A stretch of DNA of 64,000 nt from K189A clade bacterium (GTDB taxonomy: Bacteria > Pseudomonadota > Gammaproteobacteria > Pseudomonadales > Azotimanducaceae). Shown here in pieces: positions 30,369 to 40,890 of the stretch (position 1 is its first letter; each line of letters starts with the position of its first letter). A program made the position numbers and the translations under genes. Below the pieces are notes generated by a model. That model saw only the letters and a list, made by a program, of their open reading frames with translations, ran no database searches and was not told the DNA's origin. The DNA lies in the NCBI GenBank assembly GCA_902631405.1, contig CACOYI010000004.1, positions 1 to 64,000 on the forward strand, in the 5' to 3' direction.

Positions 30369-33300
30369 ATGTATAGGTATCTGGAAAGGCTGCAGAAGAG
30401 TCGGCTTAGCAGGTTCACCTTCCGGTCTTTTGCTTTCTCGATACTTCTCTTGTCTCTCTCCTTGTTGGCGCTCCGAGGCTTCAGTGCTTTGCTAGAAGAT
30501 AACCCAGTTTGGGTTAACAAATTATTAGAGAATTATAACGCAACTACAAATTCTCTCTCCGTTCGCTGGCGATATATTGATCCGATAGTAGAGATGGAAA
30601 CGTTTGTTTTTGGTGCTGGCTCAATTCAAAAATTTAAATTGGAGCTTGATTTAATAGAATCCATATTTAGGGCGACTCCGGTTCCCAAAAAAGTGATGTG
30701 GGAGAAGTTGAGCCTGGATTTTAGTTATGCCGAGAAATCAGGGTGGCAGATCAAGAATTTGAAGTCTCTGCAATTGCCCTTCGATTTAACAAAAAGCCTT
30801 CGCAACGCAGACTCGTTAGAAGGATATATTGAATTGCGGTTTATTGATGGAGACACTCTCGCTGATGCGATAGGCATAAGCATGCGGTCTGTTAACTCCG
30901 AACGTGAGCACTTAAACTCAATTTCCTTTCAAAATGTTAAGCACGGTAGAGACAGTTTAAAGCTGAAATCCTACGAGAAAATAACGCTCTGGGGATTGAG
31001 AGAGGATTTTTTTTCCGCTTCCGGATCAATATCTTTCTCAGACACAATAACGAAAGGCCCAGAATTTAAGTTTTCTGTCGACGATTGGTGGCTGTCAAAT
31101 CGGTTTGGTAGGACAAAAGCTCTTTTTGCGGGCAAGGGCACTTTGGCTTCTCCGTCAGGTGCTCGCCAGAAACCCGAAAATGAGATCAGTGTTACTGTTG
31201 AAATTCCACTTCGAGGAGCTGGAAACGATATCCAGGGGACGACTTCAAAATTTTTCCTAGAAATGCCCTCAATAGGCGATGCCAAGGCATCGATTATTCA
31301 ACCAGAGCCGGTGTCTTCGAGGTTGATGATGCAAAGCTTCGATGAATTCGATCTCGGTGTTTGGACGCCAAACGTTGATTTAAACTCTTTCGGTCAAGAA
31401 TTTAGAGGGTTATTGGGTAGTATCGCACCTGATTTGGGAAATTGGATGAATGGCTTGCGTCCGGCGGGTCTATTGAATAATTTGTTTTTCTATTATCAAT
31501 CTGGTTTTGGTGCTTTTTATAAAACCTCTTTTTCTGGCTTAAGTCTTAATGGTTTCCGGGGTGTTCCAACTACTTCGAATTTGCAGGGGACGGCATCTGG
31601 TTCTTTATTGAGTCATCAGATAGCAATTAACTCGTCGAACACATTGCTTCATTTCCCAGCTTTTTTTGAGCAACCATGGTTGTTTAATGATGTCTCTGGA
31701 AATCTCCAGATTTATGCGGGCGCCGATTATCTCGGTATAAGGGGTAAAAATATCAAAGGCGACATGGAAGATAGTCTGATAGCTGGGGAGTTTTCCATAG
31801 CGAGGCCGAGTGAAAAAGTTGAGCAAAGGATGAGCTTGCAGTTTCAACTGTCTGAAGGTGGAGTCTCTGATTTAAAAGAGTTTGTTTCTCTAAAGCTGCC
31901 GCCTGCGGCAAGAAGTTGGCTGCTCGAGGCTCCTCTCTCAGGTTTGTTCTCAGATGTTCGCGGAGCGTATCAGGGTGTTTTTCAAACAGATCGTCCGAGC
32001 GTTTCTAGAAGATGGACACTGAGATCCGAAGCCACTGATCTTGCCGTGAAATTTGAGGACGCTTGGCCCGCTCTAAACAGCTCCTATGGAGAAATTGAGA
32101 TGTTAGGAGAGAAGGTTGTTTTCGATTTTGAGCCAAGCGAAATCGGTGGTATTCAGTTATCGGATGGAACGATCACATTCGATACTGAAGCTCTTATTTT
32201 GGGCGTCACCGGTTCACTGGAAGAGGAAGCCAGCAAAGTTCTGGATTTCATAAAAGGAACACCCTTAAGCGGAGCACTTTCTTTTGTAGAAAAGGATTGG
32301 CAGGCGGCGGGTAGAGTAAGTATTGATGGTCAATTTTCTATGCCGGTTAGAGAGTATTCTTCGGAAAAAACTTCGATAGACCTAGACTTTTCGGCAACCA
32401 ATTTAGAATTCCAGATGCCAGGCCTTGGCCTCGAATTCTCGGATCTCATTGGCAACGGTACGTTTGTATCGCCGCATTTTCTGAACGGCTCCTTTTTAGG
32501 GCAACATTTTGGCCGACCTGTTTCTCTAGATTTTCGATATGACCCAGAACGGCTTTATATAGATGCGGTCGGTTCGTTATCGGCAGAGGATGTTTACCAA
32601 CTATCTGGCCTAGACTCATGGAATTTCTTTGATGGCAAACTTGATTATCGTGGAACTCTAATACTACATATGAATGACACAGGTTTTCCGGTATTCGATC
32701 TGGATAGTGATCTCTCGGGCCTAGCTATTAATGTGCCTGATAGCTTAGGTAAGGAAAAAAGCGAAAAAGAAAATTTGGGCCTTAGTATCAAATTCTTAGA
32801 GGGAGGAAGGAGATATGATTTACGGTATAAGTTCGTGGATGGCTACCTAACTGTTGGCAAAGGAGATCCCAAGGGTCATTTTCGATTAAATTCACCGGCT
32901 AGCTCAGTTTTGAGTAATCCTAGTAAAGTTATTCTGAGTGGGAATTTAGATCATTTTAACTTTTTAGACTGGAACGAGTTTCTCAAACCTTATTGGGACC
33001 AGAGCGGTGTTGGCTCTCTCTTGATTGAAGAACTTGCGATCGAGCGTGTTCAGATAAACGAGTTTCTGTTTCAGGACATGATGGTTAGTGGGCAGTCTAT
33101 GGGATCAGAATATCTTTTGACTTTCGAAGGGGACAGGCTGGCGGGCTCAATAAAAGTTGGTGACAGTGACCAAATAGCGCTTGATATAGATAGGTTGTTA
33201 CTCCCAGTCTATAACGACTATGCATCGTTGGATGAACCGTCTAAGAAAAATTGGGTGCTCGATGATCCTGTTAGTTTAGAACTTGGTGCTATGCTGCCCA

Positions 33301-34148
33301 GAATGTCTCTATCCGTTGACTCTATTTTTTTAGGGACAGAAGATTATGGATCTTGGTCATTTAATTTAGAACCTGATGTTGCGGGAATCGAACTGACTTC
33401 AGTTGACGGAAGCATTAGGGGAATCAGTTTTAAAGAAGCCTCGGTTAAATGGGACTATCAGAACAATAGGACTTCTTTCGCCAATGAGTTATCAATAATC
33501 GATCTGGGTAAAGTCCTCCCCTTGTGGGGCTTTGCCCCTGGTGTTGAAACCAGTTCTTTGGCAATGAATGTAGATCTAAGTTGGCCAGGCTCTCCAGTGA
33601 ATGTGGAGTTGTTTTCGACTGAAGGCGAGGTGACTTTTCAAGCTGGGGCAGGGCGTTTCCTGGACGAGGAGACTTCTGCTAACGGATTGAGGCTGCTCAG
33701 CATATTTACTCCTTACGCGATTATGAAACGGATCAACAATTTCGATTTTTCTGACATTATAGGCGAGGGCATGAGTTTTGATTCCCTCACTGGTACCACT
33801 CAGATCTCTTATGGAGAATTAGAATTTACGCAACCTATGATAGTGGAAAGTCGATCATCAACTTTCGAATTCGGTGGCAAAATTAGCCTCATTGATGATT
33901 CGCTAAACAACGAAATGATTGTCACGCTGCCGGTGAGTAAGTCCCTTCCATGGTACGGGTTGTATCTTGCCCTGGCTAATCCCGTTGCCGGCCTCGGGGT
34001 CGTCATTGGGGAACAAATTCTGCGAAAGCCGATAGAACAATTTAGTAGCGCGAAGTTTCAAATAAAGGGGACTTTTGAAGATCCAAGCGTCAGGTTCCAA
34101 AGTCTCTGGGATACTGAGATTGAGCTACCACAAAAAACTTCTGAGTGA
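30369..34148 (+). CDS. yhdP: AsmA-like/YhdP-family envelope protein
   Basis: 1259 aa with N-terminal TM; located rng-yhdP-tldD; C-terminus LPVSKSLPWYGLYLALANPVAGLGVVIGEQIL. Confidence 0.87.
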   Translation: MYRYLERLQKSRLSRFTFRSFAFSILLLSLSLLALRGFSALLEDNPVWVNKLLENYNATTNSLSVRWRYIDPIVEMETFVFGAGSIQKFKLELDLIESIFRATPVPKKVMWEKLSLDFSYAEKSGWQIKNLKSLQLPFDLTKSLRNADSLEGYIELRFIDGDTLADAIGISMRSVNSEREHLNSISFQNVKHGRDSLKLKSYEKITLWGLREDFFSASGSISFSDTITKGPEFKFSVDDWWLSNRFGRTKALFAGKGTLASPSGARQKPENEISVTVEIPLRGAGNDIQGTTSKFFLEMPSIGDAKASIIQPEPVSSRLMMQSFDEFDLGVWTPNVDLNSFGQEFRGLLGSIAPDLGNWMNGLRPAGLLNNLFFYYQSGFGAFYKTSFSGLSLNGFRGVPTTSNLQGTASGSLLSHQIAINSSNTLLHFPAFFEQPWLFNDVSGNLQIYAGADYLGIRGKNIKGDMEDSLIAGEFSIARPSEKVEQRMSLQFQLSEGGVSDLKEFVSLKLPPAARSWLLEAPLSGLFSDVRGAYQGVFQTDRPSVSRRWTLRSEATDLAVKFEDAWPALNSSYGEIEMLGEKVVFDFEPSEIGGIQLSDGTITFDTEALILGVTGSLEEEASKVLDFIKGTPLSGALSFVEKDWQAAGRVSIDGQFSMPVREYSSEKTSIDLDFSATNLEFQMPGLGLEFSDLIGNGTFVSPHFLNGSFLGQHFGRPVSLDFRYDPERLYIDAVGSLSAEDVYQLSGLDSWNFFDGKLDYRGTLILHMNDTGFPVFDLDSDLSGLAINVPDSLGKEKSEKENLGLSIKFLEGGRRYDLRYKFVDGYLTVGKGDPKGHFRLNSPASSVLSNPSKVILSGNLDHFNFLDWNEFLKPYWDQSGVGSLLIEELAIERVQINEFLFQDMMVSGQSMGSEYLLTFEGDRLAGSIKVGDSDQIALDIDRLLLPVYNDYASLDEPSKKNWVLDDPVSLELGAMLPRMSLSVDSIFLGTEDYGSWSFNLEPDVAGIELTSVDGSIRGISFKEASVKWDYQNNRTSFANELSIIDLGKVLPLWGFAPGVETSSLAMNVDLSWPGSPVNVELFSTEGEVTFQAGAGRFLDEETSANGLRLLSIFTPYAIMKRINNFDFSDIIGEGMSFDSLTGTTQISYGELEFTQPMIVESRSSTFEFGGKISLIDDSLNNEMIVTLPVSKSLPWYGLYLALANPVAGLGVVIGEQILRKPIEQFSSAKFQIKGTFEDPSVRFQSLWDTEIELPQKTSE

Positions 34149-35626
34149 AAGAAAATGGTGATCGAATGAGTAAAAATATGGATTCGTTACTGAATACCGT
34201 AGAGTCAGAGCTTTTGACTCCAAATCAAATGTCGCTTTCTCTTTTAGAATCCGCGATAGATTTGTTCGGAGCTCGGACTATTGATTTTGGCGAAGTATTT
34301 GTTCAATCGATAAATTACGAGTCTTTGAGCTTGGAAGATGGGAGAGTGAAAGCTGGCTCTTTTTCACAAAATTCTGGTTTCGGGGTTCGAGCGATATCTG
34401 GAGAGAAAACAGGTTTCTCTTATTGTGATGGGATAGACGCTAATAGTTTAATTAATTCCGCAAAAACGGCCGCTTCCATAGCTAGGCGAGGAGGTGGAAT
34501 AAAAAGGGAAAACTACTCGAAGACGAAGTTCCTTCCTAAATATGCTCCGGTCGACCCACTTATAAGCATGACCGATAAGCAAAAGGCAAATATTCTTCTG
34601 AAAATAGATCAAGATGCCAGGGGAGCTGACCCCCGAGTAGAAGAGGTCTCTGCATCCTTAACAAGTAGTTTTGAGCACATGCTAGTAATGTCCTCTGACG
34701 GAGTCTTGGCCGCAGATATTAGGCCGTTGGTGAGGTTGAGTGTTTCGGTGATAGCAGTTGAGGGAAACAAGAGGGAGAGAGGCAACGCTGGAGGAGGAGG
34801 AAGATACTCATTGGACAGGCTTTTAAGCTCTGAGTCTCCATCACGTTTTGCTAGAGAAGCTGTGCGGATGGCTGGGGTGAATTTGAGGGCGAAGCCAGCG
34901 CCCGCCGGCAGAATGCAAGTGGTGCTTGGGCCCGGATGGCCTGGAGTTCTATTGCATGAGGCTGTTGGGCATGGCCTTGAAGGAGACTTTAATCGAAAGG
35001 GAAGTTCTACTTTTTCGGGTCGGGTTGGAGAGAAGGTAGCTTCCCCTTTGTGTACTGTGGTTGATGATGGAACGCTATTTGATTGCAGAGGTTCTTTATC
35101 GATAGATGACGAGGGGACACCAACCCAACGAAATACACTCATCGAAAACGGCGTTCTTAAGAATTACATGCAAGATAAGCTTAACTCCGGTTTGATGAAT
35201 GTTCCTAAGACTGGAAACGGGAGGCGAGAATCCTACGCATGTTTGCCTATGCCAAGAATGACCAACACCTTCTTGGAGGCAGGAAAGAGTGATCCATCAG
35301 AGATCTTGAACTCTATGGATAAAGGAGTCTATGCCGTCAATTTTGGAGGAGGTTCTGTCGATATAACCTCGGGCAGTTTCGTGTTTTCGGCCACTGAAGC
35401 GTATTTCGTTGAACGCGGGGAAATTAAGTACCCGATTAAAGGTGCAACACTTACAGGCTCAGGTCCTGAGGTAATGCGCAACATCTCTATGATTGGAAAC
35501 GACTTACAGCTAGATTCTGGCGTTGGTGTTTGTGGTAAGCAGGGTCAATCAGTTCCGGTAGGGGTCGGGCAACCGACCTTGAAAATTGATGAAATTGTCG
35601 TTGGTGGCACTCAAACGGGGAGTTGA
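34145..35626 (+). CDS. tldD: Metalloprotease TldD
   Basis: VVLGPGWPGVLLHEAVGHGLEGDFNRKGSSTFSG with HExxxH; paired with pmbA. Confidence 0.96.
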   Translation: MKENGDRMSKNMDSLLNTVESELLTPNQMSLSLLESAIDLFGARTIDFGEVFVQSINYESLSLEDGRVKAGSFSQNSGFGVRAISGEKTGFSYCDGIDANSLINSAKTAASIARRGGGIKRENYSKTKFLPKYAPVDPLISMTDKQKANILLKIDQDARGADPRVEEVSASLTSSFEHMLVMSSDGVLAADIRPLVRLSVSVIAVEGNKRERGNAGGGGRYSLDRLLSSESPSRFAREAVRMAGVNLRAKPAPAGRMQVVLGPGWPGVLLHEAVGHGLEGDFNRKGSSTFSGRVGEKVASPLCTVVDDGTLFDCRGSLSIDDEGTPTQRNTLIENGVLKNYMQDKLNSGLMNVPKTGNGRRESYACLPMPRMTNTFLEAGKSDPSEILNSMDKGVYAVNFGGGSVDITSGSFVFSATEAYFVERGEIKYPIKGATLTGSGPEVMRNISMIGNDLQLDSGVGVCGKQGQSVPVGVGQPTLKIDEIVVGGTQTGS

Positions 35627-36966
35627 AACCTTTGTTTTTTGATTCTCAAAAGCTGAAAACTGACTTGATGACAGTAATTACTAAGAGCGTAGATGGAGGG
35701 CTCTCTATCGGTGCCGATGAGGTAGAGGTAACGGTAGCTCGTGATCAAGGTTTAGAGGTCTCTGTCCGTCGAGGGAGTGTGGAAAATCTACAATTAAGTA
35801 ACGACATTTCACTGTCGGTAACCCTTCTTTTTGGAAAACGCAAAGGCTCTGTGAGCTCAACGAACTTTGACGATAGATCGATTAAGACGCTTCTGGCCAA
35901 AGCTAAAGATTTGAGTCTTCTTCTTCAAGAGGATCCCTATTACGGCTTGGCGCCCGGTGAATTGAGTCCCCAAAAAATAATAGAAATGGATTTAGATCAC
36001 CCTTGGATAACAGAGCCCGGGGATGCTGTTGAGATGGCGCTAACCATTGAGAGAGCAGGTCTTTCTTTGGATGATAGATTGTTGAAATCTGACTCTGCTG
36101 GCGTTTCCACAATTAAGTCGCTAGTCGGTTACGGAAACAGCAATGGTTTTTCGGCCGTTGTTCCAAGCTCGAGACATAGTATCAGTAGTGTCTTTGTTGC
36201 TGAACAGACAGATGGGATGCAGCGCGATCACTGGTACTCTGTAGCTCGGGATCCTGACGAATTGAGCGAAGCGGATGAGGTTGGAAGGGAGGCCGCCAGA
36301 CGCTCTCTTGCAAAACTAAACCCCCAAAGGCCCGACAGTGGAGTTTTTCCAGTTCTTTTCGCGCCTAATTGTGCGAGCTCTTTGATAAGCCATTTTGTAT
36401 CGGCGGTGAGTGGTTCCTCGCAGTTCAAGAAGGCAAGTTTTCTCTTGAATAAAATTGATCAAAGAATATTTCCCGAGTGGCTAACTATTATGGAAAGTCC
36501 ACTGGAGCCAAGAAGTCTAGGAGGGGCTTTCTTTGACGCGGATGGGGTCCAAACCCGAAACAATAAGTTTGTTATTGACGGCGTGCTAACTTCTTATGTG
36601 CTCTCAAATTATTCTGCAAAGCGATTAGGACTGGCAACAACCGGTAATGGCGGTGGTGTCCGTAATTTGACGTTGACGGGGCCATCCTTCAGTCAGAAAG
36701 ATTTGTTGAGGCAAATTGGACGAGGTGTACTGGTATCAAGTCTGATGGGGCAAGGAGTAAATATTGTTAATGGCGACTACTCCAGAGGCGCGAGCGGGTT
36801 TTGGGTAGAAAATGGAGAGATTTCGCATGCAATAGATAACTTTACGATCGCGGGTAACCTTTCTGAAATGTTTCTGGGTATCCAGGCAATTGGGGATGAC
36901 TTGGATAAACGTTTTAATATACGGACACCCAGCATCCTGATGGGCTCAATGGCGGTGGCAAGTTAG
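35623..36966 (+). CDS. pmbA: Metalloprotease PmbA (TldE)
   Basis: TldE-type VTVARDQGLEVSVRRGSVENLQ, GASGFWVENGEISHAIDNFTIAGNL; C-terminus PSILMGSMAVAS. Confidence 0.95.
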   Translation: MKPLFFDSQKLKTDLMTVITKSVDGGLSIGADEVEVTVARDQGLEVSVRRGSVENLQLSNDISLSVTLLFGKRKGSVSSTNFDDRSIKTLLAKAKDLSLLLQEDPYYGLAPGELSPQKIIEMDLDHPWITEPGDAVEMALTIERAGLSLDDRLLKSDSAGVSTIKSLVGYGNSNGFSAVVPSSRHSISSVFVAEQTDGMQRDHWYSVARDPDELSEADEVGREAARRSLAKLNPQRPDSGVFPVLFAPNCASSLISHFVSAVSGSSQFKKASFLLNKIDQRIFPEWLTIMESPLEPRSLGGAFFDADGVQTRNNKFVIDGVLTSYVLSNYSAKRLGLATTGNGGGVRNLTLTGPSFSQKDLLRQIGRGVLVSSLMGQGVNIVNGDYSRGASGFWVENGEISHAIDNFTIAGNLSEMFLGIQAIGDDLDKRFNIRTPSILMGSMAVAS

Positions 36967-36980
36967 TCAATAACCAAAGT

Positions 36981-37039
36981 GCTAGTCCGCTAGAGGGGCA
37001 GCTAGCCAAGGAATCCATCCGGTGTTAATAGGGACTAGC
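36981..37039. repeat. CTAG-rich nested inverted repeat between convergent pmbA and rapZ
   Basis: Outer arms GCTAGTCC (36981..36988) / GGACTAGC (37032..37039); inner GCTAG (36989..36993) / CTAGC (37002..37006). Confidence 0.55.
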
Positions 37040-37046
37040 TGTCTAA

Positions 37047-37916
37047 CTATAGGAACTCCTTTAACTCCCTGTGGCGCACTTGCACTACAGCGTAACTCTC
37101 CCTGAAAAATTTAGCGAGTCTCTCTGCCATGTAGACGCTCCTATGCTGCCCACCGGTGCAGCCAATCGCCAGAGTGAGATAAATTTTTGAGTTTTTTTCG
37201 CATTCTGGAATCCATTTCGAAAGAAACAGTCTAATGTCATTATAAAGATCGTTCACCATGGGCAAGCCGTCGAGATATTTTTTTGTCTCATCATCCAGTC
37301 CGGTCAAAGCCTCTAATCCTTTCTCCCATCTTGGGTTGGAGAGGCATCTGACATCAAAAACAAAATCAGCATCTATAGGGACCCCTCTCTTAAAACCGAA
37401 GGACCTAAAAACTAAGTTGATGGGGGAGCTTTCTTTGCTGGAGGTTATGAACTCTCGAATTTGAGCCTCCAGATCCCTTGAGGTCAAGGATGTGGTGTCA
37501 ATGGTTAGGTCAGCAAGCTCCGCTATGCTCTCTAAGTATTTCGCTTCTAAGTTGACTGCTTCGCGAAGATCGATCTCCGGGCTAGTTAGGGGATGTTTCC
37601 TCCTCGTCTCACTAAATCTTTTAACCAATGTTGGGCTTTGCGCATCTAAATAGATCAGTGTTACGTCGACTCCCTGCTCGCTTGAAGCTTCGAGAACTTC
37701 CGGTAAAAGTTCGATCGATTCACTCCGGGAGTCTGCACAAACGGCGTAAGCATTTGATTTCGAATCCGATCTCTTTAAATTTTGCTCAATAAGCATCTCG
37801 AGTAAATTTACGGGGAAGTTGTCTAGGCATTTGTAGCCATTATCTTCCAGCGTTTTGAGCGCCGTTGTTTTCCCGGAGCCAGATCGGCCGCTGATGATGA
37901 ACAAATCCGTGGACAT
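37047..37916 (-). CDS. rapZ: RNase adapter protein RapZ
   Basis: LFIISGRSGSGKTTALKTLEDNGYKCLDNFPV, FKRGVPIDADFVFDVR, LAIGCTGGQHRSVYMAERL. Confidence 0.96.
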   Translation of the reverse strand: MSTDLFIISGRSGSGKTTALKTLEDNGYKCLDNFPVNLLEMLIEQNLKRSDSKSNAYAVCADSRSESIELLPEVLEASSEQGVDVTLIYLDAQSPTLVKRFSETRRKHPLTSPEIDLREAVNLEAKYLESIAELADLTIDTTSLTSRDLEAQIREFITSSKESSPINLVFRSFGFKRGVPIDADFVFDVRCLSNPRWEKGLEALTGLDDETKKYLDGLPMVNDLYNDIRLFLSKWIPECEKNSKIYLTLAIGCTGGQHRSVYMAERLAKFFRESYAVVQVRHRELKEFL

Positions 37917-38030
37917 AATTTTCTGATTATTTTTTGACTTGAAGAGAATTCTTTCTTTAGATGTACGTGGTCCCAGGATTCATGAGCAATTCGCCGCCTA
38001 GTGGCCCGTCTTCCCGTCTCCGCTGTTGTG

Positions 38031-39539
38031 CTAGATTAATCTCTTTCTCTCATTCGATGGTGGGATGGAGAGAGATTCTCGGTACTTTGCTACCGTTCGT
38101 CTTGCTACGTCAATATCCCTGTCTTTTAAAATCCCCACAATCTTACTATCACTTAGTGGTTTTTGAGGATTTTCTTCATCCGTAATCTTTTTGATCAGGG
38201 CTCTGATTGCCGTACTTGATGTTTCTTCACCTTTATCTGAAGCGAGTTTTGACGAAAAAAAGTGCTTCAGTTCAAAAAGACCGCTGGGCGTGGCCAGATA
38301 TTTTTTACTGGTTACTCTCGAAACTGTTGATTCGTGCAAACCCACTTGATCCGCAATTTCGGATAGTATGAGGGGCCTCATCGCCACCGCTCCCTCGTCG
38401 AAGAAAGATTGTTGAACTTCCGCGATCTTCTGGCCTACCTTAAGAAGTGTGTCGTGCCTTGTTTGAACACTTCTGACTAACCACTTAGCATCTTGGATGT
38501 TGTTTTTCAGGTAATCTTTTTCCTCTTTCTTACCGGAGTTGCGTAGCATATCCTCGTAAAAAGAACTGACGCGTATCTTCGGCACAGCCTGAGGGTTAAG
38601 CTCAACGAACCACTTCCCGCCTTTTGTTTTGGCTACTAGATCAGGAATGACGTATTCAGATTCAGAATTCCCAAACTCGCATCCCGGTGTTGGGTTTAGC
38701 GTTTGAATTAGGGCGATTGCTTCACCGAGTTCAGCCCTACTAAGGTCATGCTTCTTCTGAATCCCCGGGTAGTCCTTTTTTGCGAGAAGGTCTGAGCTTT
38801 GCTTGAGGAGTTCTATGGCTTCTGCTCTCCTATAGGAACTCTCTGGAAGGTTTTTGAGTTGAATCAAAAGAGATTCGGTCAATGTTCGGGCCGCTACGCC
38901 AAGGGGCTCAAAGGACTGGATTACTTGAAGTACAAGCTCTACGTCTGTCTGGTCTAGGTCCACCTCGCAAAGGTTTTCCTTTGGCAGACTTTCTAAAAGC
39001 TCGTCCACAGAGGCTTCCAAGAACCCATCTTCATTTATCGAACCGATGATGGTTACCCCGATTTCAAAGTCTGATTTAGCTAGTTTTGCGAGTCCAAGTT
39101 GCCAAAGCAAATGGTCTTTCAAAGTCTCCTTGGATGCTCTTTGTTCATAAATGTCGAATAGATCGCTATCGGCATTGCTTAGACTTTGGGAGCCAGAGAT
39201 AAAATTATCGTCCCATTCGTTTTGAAACGCTTCATCCCCCCCTGAATCGCTATTCTCAGCAGTCTTCCCGGTTAATTCCGAAAGAGTCTCGAGCTGCTTG
39301 TCTCTCTGGTTGTTGTTGGATTCTGAACCCTCAGAAAAATCTGGTATGTCTGTTGGTGAGCTGTCCTCGATAAACTTTTCTTGCTCATCCTCCCTTTCCA
39401 ATAAGGGATTCTCTTCGAGGGCACTTTCGATTTCTTCCGTAAGTTCTAAAGAAGACATTTGAAGAAGCTTGATCGCCTGTTGTAACTGAGGCGTCATCTT
39501 CAGTTGTTGTCCGAGTTTTACCGCAAGAGTTTGTTTCAT
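38031..39539 (-). CDS. rpoN: RNA polymerase sigma-54 factor
   Basis: LQLKMTPQLQQAIKLLQMSSLEL-type N-terminus (QQLKMTPQLQQAIKLLQ), RpoN box ARRTVAKYRESLSIPPS. Confidence 0.97.
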   Translation of the reverse strand: MKQTLAVKLGQQLKMTPQLQQAIKLLQMSSLELTEEIESALEENPLLEREDEQEKFIEDSSPTDIPDFSEGSESNNNQRDKQLETLSELTGKTAENSDSGGDEAFQNEWDDNFISGSQSLSNADSDLFDIYEQRASKETLKDHLLWQLGLAKLAKSDFEIGVTIIGSINEDGFLEASVDELLESLPKENLCEVDLDQTDVELVLQVIQSFEPLGVAARTLTESLLIQLKNLPESSYRRAEAIELLKQSSDLLAKKDYPGIQKKHDLSRAELGEAIALIQTLNPTPGCEFGNSESEYVIPDLVAKTKGGKWFVELNPQAVPKIRVSSFYEDMLRNSGKKEEKDYLKNNIQDAKWLVRSVQTRHDTLLKVGQKIAEVQQSFFDEGAVAMRPLILSEIADQVGLHESTVSRVTSKKYLATPSGLFELKHFFSSKLASDKGEETSSTAIRALIKKITDEENPQKPLSDSKIVGILKDRDIDVARRTVAKYRESLSIPPSNERKRLI

Positions 39540-39624
39540 TTTTCGCCAAATTCGGCTCTAGCCCTTTGCTAATGAGAGCTTAAGCTTTTTCTTTCCTCTT
39601 CCTCAACATCATTTTCGAGACGTC

Positions 39625-40368
39625 TTAATTGCCGAGATAAACAGACTTCACGGTTTCGTCTGCTGCGGCTGCCGCTGGATTTCCCTCAAAAATTATAGCC
39701 CCATTGTTCATGACGTAGACCTTGTCGCAGATGTCAAGGATATCCGCAGCGTTGTGGTCAGTTATTAATACCCCGATGTTGTCACTTGTAAGAGACGAGA
39801 TATGACTCTTCATCTCATTTATCGATATTGGATCAACGCCTGCAAAAGGTTCGTCTAAGAGCACATATCCGGGTGAGCTCACCAAAAGTCTCGCCAGTTC
39901 CAGTCGTCTCTTCTCGCCTCCGCTTAGAAATTTTCCTTGACGTTCTTCTATCTTCTTCAAGTCAAATTGAATTAATAGGTTATCTATCGCTTCATCTCTC
40001 TCCTGTTTTTTTTGACTCGCTTGATGCAATTCGGAAGCGACCTTTAGATTGTCTCGGACGGATAGCCCTTTGAAAACTGCAGTTTCTTGTGGGAGCAAAC
40101 TAAGGCCCCTTCTCGCTCGAATATGAATTGGAAGATTTGTTACAGATATGCCATCGATCAGAACATCGCCTGACTCAGCCTTGATAATTCCTGACAACAC
40201 ACCGAAACACGTGCTTTTCCCGGCGCCGTTGGGACCTATCAATCCCACAACCTGCCCACGATCGACTTTCAAAGAAACTTCTCTTACGACAAGGCTGTCC
40301 TTGAATGATCTGGTGATGTTTTTTGCAACGAGGCCAGATGAGCTAGACTTTGCACTCTCCTGGGGCAT
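39625..40368 (-). CDS. lptB: LPS export ABC transporter ATP-binding protein
   Basis: GLIGPNGAGKSTCFGVLSGI, LSGGEKRRLELARLL, VLLDEPFAGVDPIS. Confidence 0.96.
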   Translation of the reverse strand: MPQESAKSSSSGLVAKNITRSFKDSLVVREVSLKVDRGQVVGLIGPNGAGKSTCFGVLSGIIKAESGDVLIDGISVTNLPIHIRARRGLSLLPQETAVFKGLSVRDNLKVASELHQASQKKQERDEAIDNLLIQFDLKKIEERQGKFLSGGEKRRLELARLLVSSPGYVLLDEPFAGVDPISINEMKSHISSLTSDNIGVLITDHNAADILDICDKVYVMNNGAIIFEGNPAAAAADETVKSVYLGN

Positions 40369-40374
40369 CTCCGA

Positions 40375-40890
40375 TTATTCCAGTTCACTTTGATTTAAAG
40401 TCATCGAGACGCGACTGCCCTCTTTGCCTGCTTTGATCGTACCAGTCTTGATATTAAACCTGATAACCGGGCTAGAAATTCTTGACTTACCGTATGCCAG
40501 TGTTGCTTGATCTGATAGTTCGAGAATTTCAGATTTATTGATGAGTTTTATTTTGCCTGCGGTCCCAAGTAACTCAGGGCTGCTTGCTTTACTTTCACTT
40601 TTGATCCTTGCGGGGTCTCCGTATGCGACTAACGTGGATATAGTTGTATCTTGTTCGAGGTAAGCCTCCAACCTTTCTGCCTGGAGAGTTACACCCTGAT
40701 ATTTCGTTTCAACTGAACCCTCATATTTTACTCTTTCCTCTCGGGGGTAAAACTCAAAACTGTTGCTTTCGATACTGATCACCGTTTCTACTGAAGCGGC
40801 GTATGAAAGTGACGAGAAGAAAATCAAAAACATTACTATTGCTAGTCTGCACGAAAATATTTTGCTCAAAGTTTTTTTTCCATTTCTCAC
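40375..40890 (-). CDS. lptA: LPS transport periplasmic protein LptA
   Basis: Signal peptide, OstA-like repeats; between lptB and lptC. Confidence 0.87.
   Translation of the reverse strand: MRNGKKTLSKIFSCRLAIVMFLIFFSSLSYAASVETVISIESNSFEFYPREERVKYEGSVETKYQGVTLQAERLEAYLEQDTTISTLVAYGDPARIKSESKASSPELLGTAGKIKLINKSEILELSDQATLAYGKSRISSPVIRFNIKTGTIKAGKEGSRVSMTLNQSELE

Noticed and set aside
34609-35142. 177-aa minus-strand ORF inside tldD
   Set aside because: Antisense shadow of a conserved gene; no domain, typical codon-mirror composition.
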